31,377 nucleotides of DNA. It comes from Clostridiales bacterium. Lineage in GTDB: Bacteria > Bacillota > Clostridia > Christensenellales > Aristaeellaceae. The notes beneath the pieces were generated by a model, which was not told where the DNA came from, made no database searches, and saw nothing but the letters and a program-made list of their open reading frames with translations. The stretch lies in NCBI GenBank assembly GCA_004557125.1, contig SFET01000041.1:1-31377 (forward strand), in the 5' to 3' direction. Made by a program: the position numbers and the translations under genes. Shown piece after piece: positions 16,157 to 22,912 of the stretch (the first letter of the stretch is position 1; each line of letters starts with the position of its first letter).

Positions 16157-17332
16157 ATGAAGAAAGCAGCAAGGCTCTGTGCATGTCTGGTCGCGTTGGC
16201 GCTGCTGATGGGCATCGCCGCGTATGCATCAGAGGGTGACGACCCCGTACTATTTACCTTCAACGGCAGGGACGTCCTGCAGAGCGAGGTCATCCGGCTC
16301 GCTGCGGCCTACGGCCAGGCGCAGCTGATTTCCTCCGATACCGCCTATGACGAGGCCATTGATTACATGATCGTCAACCAGCTGGTGCCCGAAGCGCGCG
16401 CTGCGGAGCTCGGCCTGGACCAGTTCACCGACGAGGAGCTGGCCGAGATCAACGCGGAGGCGGCGGACTACTACGAGCAGCAGCTGGATGCCTACGTCGA
16501 GGGCATGGGCGCCAACCTGAGCAATTCCGAGAAGGAGAGTTTCCGCGAGGAGCTGCGCGCCTACTGGAACGAGATGGGCACCACCGTTGAGGCGGCCCAG
16601 GAGACCCATCGCTTCAACAGGGTGAAGGCGCGCCTGCTGGAGACCATGAATGTGGAGGTCACGGAGGCGGAGATCGATCGGGTATTCGACGAACAGGCCC
16701 AGAAGGACGAGGACTTCTTCGCCGACAACATCCTTGCCTATGAGTATTTCACCGAATACATGCAGAGCGACGTCTGGTATGTGCCGGAGGGCTATCGCAG
16801 CGTGCTGCAGATCCTGCTCTATGCCGACGAGGCGCTGACGGATGCCTACGAGGATGCGGTGAGCACTGGCGAGGGCGTTGAGGAGGCCGCACAGGCGATC
16901 CTGGACAGCAAACAGGAGGCGACCGATGCGATCTATGCGCGCCTGGATGCAGGTGAGGATTTTGTCGACGTGATGCTGGATACCACCGAGGATCCCGGGA
17001 TGGACGACGCGCGCATGGAGAGCGGCTATCCCGTGCACGAAAAGAGCACCGTCTGGGGCAAGGAGTTCGCCGCGGGCGCCTTCTCTGAGGAAATGCAGCA
17101 GGCCGGCGATGTGAGCAAACCCTTCGCCAGCAAGTACGGCGTGCACATCCTCTACTACCTGCGCGACATCCCCTCGGGGCGCGTGGAGCTGGACGATCGG
17201 ATCCGTCAGAGCATCACGGCTTATATCACCAATCAGAAGCGCATCGAGATGCTCGCCGAATGGGCGAAGGACTATGATGTGATCTACAATCAGGAGGCCA
17301 TCGATGCCCTGATGACGACTTCAACACAGTAA
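16157..17332 (+). CDS. Exported PPIC-type peptidyl-prolyl isomerase/foldase (PrsA/SurA-like)
   Basis: The 391-residue protein has a signal peptide (hydrophobic LVALALLMGIAAYA, probable cleavage near residue 24), a helical SurA-N/trigger-factor-like chaperone part (about 30-170) and a parvulin-type rotamase region (about 205-345). The latter ends with the family-like sequence VSKPFASKYGVHILYY. Such proteins help exported proteins fold after secretion. There is no lipobox, whereas PrsA of Gram-positive bacteria is normally a lipoprotein. The start at 16157 follows TGGAGGTC. It lies just before an operon rich in secreted enzymes, but the 399-nt gap makes it a separate unit. Confidence 0.8.
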   Translation: MKKAARLCACLVALALLMGIAAYASEGDDPVLFTFNGRDVLQSEVIRLAAAYGQAQLISSDTAYDEAIDYMIVNQLVPEARAAELGLDQFTDEELAEINAEAADYYEQQLDAYVEGMGANLSNSEKESFREELRAYWNEMGTTVEAAQETHRFNRVKARLLETMNVEVTEAEIDRVFDEQAQKDEDFFADNILAYEYFTEYMQSDVWYVPEGYRSVLQILLYADEALTDAYEDAVSTGEGVEEAAQAILDSKQEATDAIYARLDAGEDFVDVMLDTTEDPGMDDARMESGYPVHEKSTVWGKEFAAGAFSEEMQQAGDVSKPFASKYGVHILYYLRDIPSGRVELDDRIRQSITAYITNQKRIEMLAEWAKDYDVIYNQEAIDALMTTSTQ

Positions 17333-17435
17333 ACTGCAGGGTTGGTATGCAAAATGGAGATTCTGAGCTTCCATTCGTGTTGTATTGTGCATTTGAATTG
17401 AAATTCTTAAATAATTGGCTTCAGATGCAAAAAAA

Positions 17436-17451
17436 TGCAAGAATTCTTGCA
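17436..17451. promoter_or_regulatory. Perfect 16-bp palindrome upstream of the pgs-linked operon
   Basis: TGCAAGAATTCTTGCA is an exact inverted repeat ending 18 nt before the -35 box of the promoter at 17470-17498. That position suits an activator site. It resembles the element at 14335-14356 upstream of aspA. No known regulator consensus was matched by eye. Confidence 0.5.
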
Positions 17452-17469
17452 CAAATCCTCCGAAAGGAA

Positions 17470-17498
17470 TGGACATTTCGGCGATAATTTGATAGAAT
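17470..17498 (+). promoter_or_regulatory. Promoter of the DUF6305-to-pgsW operon
   Basis: TGGACA (17470-17475) and TAGAAT (17493-17498) each match the sigma-A consensus at five of six positions, with a 17-nt spacer. The predicted start of transcription is near 17505. Confidence 0.7.
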
Positions 17499-17504
17499 AA
17501 GGAA

Positions 17505-17731
17505 GAACATGTTGTCGGCCGTCGCGCTGCAGCATGACCGTGGAATCCGGATCCGCAGCGAACGTCCGGCCTGGCGCCGGAACGGTATCGCACGTATGGG
17601 GCAGGTAGAGTTGCGCGGAATCGCGGAGATGTTGATCCTGCGGGGGATCTCTCTATGGGTTCATGTTTGACCGGAGGGGGTTCCGGTCACATGTATAAAA
17701 ATCAAGGGTTACATTGAAGGAGGAAAAAACA
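17505..17731 (+). promoter_or_regulatory. Long structured 5' leader, possible cis-regulatory RNA
   Basis: The leader is about 227 nt, GC-rich, and can form several stems. At 17626-17653, GAGA/TCTC and GATCC/GGATC stack around loop TGCGGG. At 17662-17693, CATGT/ACATG and GACCGGA/TCCGGTC enclose a G-rich loop that contains GGAGG-like bases. It ends in the real ribosome-binding site GAAGGAGG. No known riboswitch class was recognised. A 53-codon ORF at 17509-17670 lies within it; its candidate ribosome-binding site falls before the predicted transcription start, so it is not called as a gene. Confidence 0.45.
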
Positions 17732-18346
17732 ATGCGCAAAGTAATGACCACCATCGTATGCATCGCACTGATGCTCTGCTTCGCCGTGCCGGCCTTCGCG
17801 GCTGTCTCCGGCGATGAAGTCAAGACCTACGGCACTCCCTTCCTGATCACCAACGCGGGTCAGGGCCCGGGCGGCAAGATGGCCCGCCTGCTGGTGAGCC
17901 AGACCGGCACGCTGACCCTGGACACCGACTACTTCTACGATTCCGAGCCCGGCGTTGAGGGCCACGGCACCCTGGACGACATGGACTACTCCTGCCTGGT
18001 CGTCGTGATCGGCTCCACCGACAAGGGCCTGGGTGCTTCCGGCATCACCATCGAGGACGAGCTGGCCCGCCTGGAGACCATGGTCGCCCACGCCAAGGAG
18101 ATCGAGCTGCCCATCGTCGCCGTTCTGCTGGAGAAGGACAAGCGGTCCGACATCCCCACCAACGCCAACGAGCGCTGCATCGACGCCATCTGCCCCAACG
18201 CCGAGTGGATGGTCGTGGTCGCCGACGGCAACACCGATGGCCGCTTCGACGCGCTGAAGGAGGAGTACGGCATTCCGCTGACCGTGATTGACACCACGCT
18301 GGACTTCACCGAGCTGGCCAAGCAGGCTTTCATCAAGGCTGAATAA
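17732..18346 (+). CDS. Secreted small protein, DUF6305-like
   Basis: The 204-residue protein has a clear signal peptide (MRKVMTTIVCIALMLCFAVPAFA, cut here by AxA cleavage near residue 23). The mature part looks like a compact alpha/beta domain: LLVSQTG, an acidic stretch with DYFYDSEPGVEGHG, strand YSCLVVVIGSTDKGLGASG, a helix ending in AHAKEIELPIVAVLLEK, then a strand with WMVVVADGNTDGR. I associate it with the DUF6305 family from memory, without certainty. There is no lipid-anchor cysteine. Codons are strongly biased to C/G third positions, suggesting high expression. It is the first gene of the operon, directly before a DctM-like carrier, so a role as extracytoplasmic solute binder is possible but unproven. 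Confidence 0.65.
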   Translation: MRKVMTTIVCIALMLCFAVPAFAAVSGDEVKTYGTPFLITNAGQGPGGKMARLLVSQTGTLTLDTDYFYDSEPGVEGHGTLDDMDYSCLVVVIGSTDKGLGASGITIEDELARLETMVAHAKEIELPIVAVLLEKDKRSDIPTNANERCIDAICPNAEWMVVVADGNTDGRFDALKEEYGIPLTVIDTTLDFTELAKQAFIKAE

Positions 18347-18363
18347 CGAAGAGGGGAATCTGT

Positions 18364-18388
18364 TCCGGGCCCGCCATGCGGGTCCGGA
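18364..18388 (+). other. Strong intercistronic hairpin
   Basis: An 11-bp stem (TCCGGGCCCGC with GCGGGTCCGGA, one G-U pair) closes a CAT loop between the DUF6305-like gene and the carrier gene. No U-tract follows, which favours mRNA processing or stabilisation over termination. Confidence 0.6.
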
Positions 18389-18410
18389 GAGATGAACTGA
18401 AGGGGGAGGA

Positions 18411-19736
18411 ATGGTTTTGACCTACACGGTTATCGATATCGTCATCATTTTTGTGGCGATGATTGCCGCATTCGTAATCGGCAGCAAGCTGCTGAAATCC
18501 ACGGAGATTTCCATGGCGCTGGCTGGCGTGGTCGCCGTCATCTTCAGCACGATTCACGGCTGGACGACGGAGCCCGTCAAGGTCATTGTCGAGGGCCTGT
18601 TCACCAACATGGATCTGGCAATGACATTCATATTCGCAACGCTGTTTGTGAACATCTACTCGATGAGCGGTTCCATGACCGCCATCACCCGGTCCTTGGT
18701 ATCCCACGTCAACAACAAGTGGCTGCTGATGGCCTGCATGGCCGTCCTGATGCTGATCCCCGGCGCCATCACCGGCGCGGGCAGCGTCTCCGTGTTCGTT
18801 CTGGGCGCGATGGTGTACTCCATCATCCGCTTCATGGGCGTCTCCGAGAAGAAGGCCACCGCATTCGTGTTCGTATTCGCCATCATGAGCGCGGCCTGCC
18901 CGCCCATCAACCTCTGGACTATGCTGATGACCGCTCAGGCCAACATGCCCTATGTCGGCTTTGAGCTGCTGCTGTTGATCCCCATCGTGATCGCCGGCGC
19001 GTTCGCCATCATCTACTTCGGCTGGGGCGCCAAGCGCGCATCCAAGGAGGAGATCCTGGCGACCCTTCCGGAAGTCAACAAGAAGATGGGCGGCTTCGGC
19101 GGCCTGATCCGCATCCTGCTGCCCATGCTGGCGCTGGTGCTGATGTTCGTGCTCACCCTCGTGATCCCCTTCCAGATGCCGGTTCTGGGTCTGCCGCTGA
19201 TGTTCGTCATCTGCACGGTGGTCGCGATGCTCTGCAATCCCAACAAGGCGAGCGTGAAGGACTATGCGAAGGTCGTCAACGACACCATGGAGCAGGTGTT
19301 CCCGTTGGTCGCCACGGTGCTCTCCGTCGGTATCATGCAGAACGCCATGGCTGCCTCCGGCGTCAAGGGCCTGATCGGCACCGCCTTTGTGCTGCTGCCC
19401 TTCATCTGGATCTACATCCTGATCCTGGTTGTGGCTCCGTTTGCCCAGGGCTGCATGAGCTACGGTAGCGCCATCGTCATCGGCACGCCGCTGATCTTCA
19501 TGTTCAACACCGCCGGCATGAACACCACCGTCGTCTGCGCGGCGATGAGCCTGATCTTCCCCATTGGCGACTGCCTGCCGCCGTCCCGCATCGTCGGCCG
19601 TCTTACGATTGAGACCACCGGCTATCAGGGCAGCTACATGTCGTTCCTGAAGCAGATCTTCCTGCCGTGCCTGGTGCTGGGCCTGCTGGCGCTGCTGATG
19701 CTCATCAAGCCGGCATGGTTCGTATTCTTGACCTAA
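18411..19736 (+). CDS. DctM-like large permease of the ion transporter superfamily
   Basis: The 441-residue polytopic membrane protein has about eleven to twelve hydrophobic segments and two similar halves. Half-specific motifs are IPGAITGAGSVSVFVLGA with SAACPPINLWTML, and SYGSAIVIGTPL with FPIGDCLPPSRIVG. Such re-entrant CPP/LPP loops occur in the TRAP large-permease (DctM) and related IT-superfamily carriers that move di- or tricarboxylates and amino-acid-like anions. The ATG at 18411 is only 1 nt from GGAGG; a TTG at 18417 would be better spaced and may be the real start. Neighbours suggest uptake or export of an acidic amino acid or its polymer fragments. Substrate is inferred. Confidence 0.75.
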   Translation: MVLTYTVIDIVIIFVAMIAAFVIGSKLLKSTEISMALAGVVAVIFSTIHGWTTEPVKVIVEGLFTNMDLAMTFIFATLFVNIYSMSGSMTAITRSLVSHVNNKWLLMACMAVLMLIPGAITGAGSVSVFVLGAMVYSIIRFMGVSEKKATAFVFVFAIMSAACPPINLWTMLMTAQANMPYVGFELLLLIPIVIAGAFAIIYFGWGAKRASKEEILATLPEVNKKMGGFGGLIRILLPMLALVLMFVLTLVIPFQMPVLGLPLMFVICTVVAMLCNPNKASVKDYAKVVNDTMEQVFPLVATVLSVGIMQNAMAASGVKGLIGTAFVLLPFIWIYILILVVAPFAQGCMSYGSAIVIGTPLIFMFNTAGMNTTVVCAAMSLIFPIGDCLPPSRIVGRLTIETTGYQGSYMSFLKQIFLPCLVLGLLALLMLIKPAWFVFLT

Positions 19737-19757
19737 GAAAGGAATGGGGATGAGACT

Positions 19758-19931
19758 ATGACATTGATCGAAGCGATTATCCATTACACTTACTTTGTGA
19801 TGGCCGGACTCATTGGCCTGCTCCTTCTGAAGGGACTCTTCAAGAGGGAAAAGCGCAAGGGCCTGGTGTACGACATCGTGTATGCCTACTGCATCATTCC
19901 GTTCCTTCTTCGCGTCCTGTACATTAAGTGA
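19758..19931 (+). CDS. 57-residue two-helix membrane protein
   Basis: The small ORF encodes two hydrophobic segments, about residues 5-25 and 38-56, separated by a basic loop KGLFKREKRKG. It lies 21 nt after the carrier and 17 nt before the hydrolase gene, with AAGGAATGGGG upstream, so it reads as a true operon member. It could be a small accessory subunit of the carrier, much shorter than a four-helix DctQ protein. No family was recognised. Confidence 0.75.
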   Translation: MTLIEAIIHYTYFVMAGLIGLLLLKGLFKREKRKGLVYDIVYAYCIIPFLLRVLYIK

Positions 19932-19948
19932 GTGAAGGAGGAGATAGA

Positions 19949-21124
19949 ATGACTGCGAACAAGAAGCAACTTTTGCAGAAGATCATCTGCCTCGCTCTCG
20001 CACTGGTGCTGGCGGCCATTGCCGGCGTCAGCTTCTACGATCAGAGGCACTACAAGGAGACCGTCGTGGTTTCCGATGCGCTGACCGAGGTGCGCTGGCT
20101 GAGCGATTACGTTCCCATGCTCAAGGGCACCTACGGCGATACGCCCATCTTCGTGTTTGACTCCGGCGTGGAGGGCGGCTCCGTGCTCTATTGCGGCGGC
20201 ACCCATCCCTACGAACCGGCGACGAGCCTGTCCGCCTTCATCCTGATGGAGAACATCCAGGTGGAGAAGGGCGTCGTCTACGTCATCCCCCAGTGCAGCT
20301 ACTCCGCCACCACCCTGGGCGTGCAGGGCAACGCCTACCCGTCCTACTACACCATCGAGACCGAGTGGGGCGAGCAGAAGTACAAGATCGGCGAACGCAA
20401 CACCAACCCGCTGGATCAGTGGCCGGACAACTTCACCTACATCAACTATCCCTCCGGACAGTCCCAGGCCTACAACGACCTGCGCAACCTGAACCGCTGC
20501 TATCCGGGCCGCCTGGACGGCACCTTCACCGAGCGCGTGGCCTACGCCATCATGGAGTTCATCCGCACCGAGAACATCGACATGTCCATCGACTGCCACG
20601 AGGCCTCCATCATGTACCCGGTGGTCGGCACCTACGTCGCCCATGACGACGCCATGGACATCGCCATGATGGCCGCCATGGATCTGTCCGCCACCAGCTT
20701 CGACATGAAGATCGAGCAGTCCCCCAAGAGCCTGAAGGGCTTTACCCATCGCGAGTGGGGCGATTACAGCGACACCCTGGCCATCCTGATGGAGACCCCC
20801 GAGCCGTTCATCGACCGCATCGTCGGCCCCATTACCGAGGATCTGATGATGACCGGTAAGGATCTGTTCCTGTCCTACGCGGGTGACAAGGGTCTGACCT
20901 ATGTCAAGTACACCGAGGAGAACGATTACAGCTGGCCGATGAACATTCGCGTTGGCCGCCACCTCTCCGGTGCAGCCAAGGCGGTCTATTACATGAACAT
21001 GTTCTTCCCGGAGAAGGAAGTCATCGCCACCTGGCCCAGCTATGAGGAGCTGGTGGAGAAGGATTGCGGCGCGTTCCTGCACGATCCCGCTGCTGCCAAT
21101 CCGGATCAGGTCTACAAGTTCTGA
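19949..21124 (+). CDS. Membrane-anchored AstE/aspartoacylase-type zinc hydrolase
   Basis: The 391-residue protein has an N-terminal hydrophobic anchor or signal (residues 12-29), then a zinc carboxypeptidase-fold domain of the succinylglutamate desuccinylase/aspartoacylase family. Expected zinc ligands are His86 and Glu89 in GGTHPYEPA and His217 in SIDCHEA. The substrate-carboxylate segment is NLNRCYPGR (181-189), and Glu282 in LMETPEP is a candidate catalytic base. Family enzymes remove acyl groups from N-acyl aspartate or glutamate, or cut related amide bonds. Unlike cytoplasmic AstE and AspA, this one should act outside the membrane. The start at 19949 has GAAGGAGG in front. Substrate is unknown. 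Confidence 0.8.
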   Translation: MTANKKQLLQKIICLALALVLAAIAGVSFYDQRHYKETVVVSDALTEVRWLSDYVPMLKGTYGDTPIFVFDSGVEGGSVLYCGGTHPYEPATSLSAFILMENIQVEKGVVYVIPQCSYSATTLGVQGNAYPSYYTIETEWGEQKYKIGERNTNPLDQWPDNFTYINYPSGQSQAYNDLRNLNRCYPGRLDGTFTERVAYAIMEFIRTENIDMSIDCHEASIMYPVVGTYVAHDDAMDIAMMAAMDLSATSFDMKIEQSPKSLKGFTHREWGDYSDTLAILMETPEPFIDRIVGPITEDLMMTGKDLFLSYAGDKGLTYVKYTEENDYSWPMNIRVGRHLSGAAKAVYYMNMFFPEKEVIATWPSYEELVEKDCGAFLHDPAAANPDQVYKF

Positions 21125-21135
21125 TCCATCAAGTT

Positions 21136-21170
21136 TATAATGGGCTGTTTCGGGGATTCAGCCCATTATA
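21136..21170 (+). other. 12-bp perfect stem-loop between hydrolase and C69 peptidase genes
   Basis: TATAATGGGCTG and CAGCCCATTATA form a perfect stem around an 11-nt loop, 11 nt after the hydrolase stop. TATAAGAAATC follows instead of a U-tract, so it may be a weak terminator or an mRNA stabiliser. Confidence 0.6.
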
Positions 21171-21200
21171 TATAAGAAATCAAAGGAGGATAAGGAAGGT

Positions 21201-22829
21201 ATGAAGACGAAGTTCAGGATTCTCTCTGTTCTCGCCATGGCACTCGTGCTTGTGCTCTGCGCGAACAGCGCCCTGGCCTGCACCATCTTTATGGTCGGCA
21301 AGGATGCGACGACTGACGGCTCCACCATCTCGACTCACAACGACGACTCCACCGGTGCGGATTTCCGCCTGTGGATCATCCCGTCCATGGAGGGCGGCGA
21401 GGGCATCACCCGCGATCTGGTCGTTGACTCCCACAACTATGGTGATTTCGGCGACTATCCGAACACCAAGGACTACGGCAATGGCTATGCGGTCACCGCG
21501 ATCGACCAGCCGGAAGACACCTATGCGTACTTCCATTCCCGCTATTCCTTCATCAACGAGAAGGGCGTGTCCATGGGTGAGGCGACCTTCAGCTGCGACA
21601 AGGAATTCTATGACAGCGAGACCTACGCGAAGATCTACGAGGGCGACGGCCTGATCGACTGCTGGAATGCGCAGGACATCGCGCTGGAGCGCGCCTCCAC
21701 CGCACGCGAAGCTGTTGAGATCATGGGCGAGCTGATCGAGACCTATAAGTGGGGCGATCCCGGCGAGACCATCAACATCTCCGACGGCGAAGAGTGCTGG
21801 GTCTTCGAAGCCTACGGCGGAACCCTGTGGGCCGCTGTGCGCCTGCCCAGCAACTCCTTCTTCGTTGCTGCCAACCGCGCCCGCATCGCTGACCTCGAGG
21901 CCGGCGAGGAGTATCTGTGCTCTGCCGACCTGAAGAGCTTCGCTGTGGAGAACGGCCTGTGGTCCGAGGATTCCGGCGAGACCTTCAGCCCCGCAGATCT
22001 CTATGCTCCCTATCATGGCGACTACTCCCGCAACCGTGAGTGGCGCGGCTTCTCCCTGGCTGCTCCCTCCCAGGAGTTCGACATCGACGCCTATCGCTAT
22101 CCGCTGTACATCGTCCCCGATGAGAAGCTGTCTGTCAAGGACGTCTTCGACTTCTGCGGCGACTACTATGAGGGCACCGATCTGGATGCCTCCCTGTACG
22201 CGGTCTCCGGCGACTTCGGCAACCCGCTGAACTTCAACAGCCCCGTGCGCACCATCAACATGTACCGCACCTGCTACGTCATGCTGACCAACGTCAAGGC
22301 CTGGCTGCCGGACGAGGTCAAGTGCCTGGTCTGGTACGGCTACGGCGCGCCCGACTCCACCTTCATCACGCCCCTGTGGCCCACGATGACCGAGATGCCT
22401 TCCTACTACGATCATGGCAGCCGCTATGAGGATCTGGATCGCACCTCCGGCTGGTGGATCAATACCCTGGTGCAGGATACCGCAACCCGCAACTACGACT
22501 ACGCCATCCAGGTGATCGAGGAGCGCCGCGACGAGCGCGCCGAGGCCATCTTCGCTGAGGTCGCCGAGCTGCAGGAGAAGTGGGCTGAGATGATCAACAA
22601 CGGCCAGACCGATGAGGCCATTGCCGAGCTGACCACCTACGCCAACGACACCGCCAATGAGTGGTTCGAGATCTGGACCAAGCTGAGCGACGAGCTGCTG
22701 AGCGATCTGGTCTGGAGCCGTGTGAACGTCGACAACAAGATCAGCGGCGGCAACTACTCCGAGTGGTATCAGAACATCATGGACAGCGCTGAGAAGAAGC
22801 CCGTCGAGACCGAGGAAGAGGCCGGCTAA
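21201..22829 (+). CDS. Secreted C69-family (dipeptidase-type) Ntn peptidase
   Basis: The 542-residue protein has a signal peptide of 26 residues ending in ANSALA. The next residue, Cys27 of CTIFMVGKDAT, starts the mature protein and is the expected N-terminal nucleophile of the C69 (PepD-like) family. The following TDGSTISTHNDDS also fits that family. Removal of the signal peptide would thus create the active site directly. The -3 residue is Ala, not Leu, so a lipobox is unlikely. Family members cleave dipeptides or short peptides; some are acylase-like. GGAGG lies upstream. Codon choice suggests high expression. It sits between the zinc hydrolase and pgsB, bounded by stem-loops on both sides. 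Confidence 0.85.
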   Translation: MKTKFRILSVLAMALVLVLCANSALACTIFMVGKDATTDGSTISTHNDDSTGADFRLWIIPSMEGGEGITRDLVVDSHNYGDFGDYPNTKDYGNGYAVTAIDQPEDTYAYFHSRYSFINEKGVSMGEATFSCDKEFYDSETYAKIYEGDGLIDCWNAQDIALERASTAREAVEIMGELIETYKWGDPGETINISDGEECWVFEAYGGTLWAAVRLPSNSFFVAANRARIADLEAGEEYLCSADLKSFAVENGLWSEDSGETFSPADLYAPYHGDYSRNREWRGFSLAAPSQEFDIDAYRYPLYIVPDEKLSVKDVFDFCGDYYEGTDLDASLYAVSGDFGNPLNFNSPVRTINMYRTCYVMLTNVKAWLPDEVKCLVWYGYGAPDSTFITPLWPTMTEMPSYYDHGSRYEDLDRTSGWWINTLVQDTATRNYDYAIQVIEERRDERAEAIFAEVAELQEKWAEMINNGQTDEAIAELTTYANDTANEWFEIWTKLSDELLSDLVWSRVNVDNKISGGNYSEWYQNIMDSAEKKPVETEEEAG

Positions 22830-22868
22830 TCTTCAGGACACTGTTCCATCAATTCCATAAACTGAACC

Positions 22869-22898
22869 GGGTTTCCGGGGGTTCGCCTCCGGAAACCC
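22869..22898 (+). other. Stem-loop between the C69 gene and pgsB
   Basis: GGGTTTCCGG and CCGGAAACCC are perfect 10-bp arms around a 10-nt loop. ATTCGTATG follows, so the U-tract is poor. It ends 14 nt before the pgsB start and could partly terminate or affect pgsB translation. Confidence 0.55.
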
Positions 22899-22912
22899 AT
22901 TCGTATGAGCGT

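Noticed and set aside
17509..17670. 53-codon ORF in the leader of the DUF6305-like gene
   Set aside because: AAGGAAG in front lies before the predicted transcription start, the peptide has no recognisable feature, and the sequence is better explained as structured leader. Conservation of the frame in relatives would reopen it.
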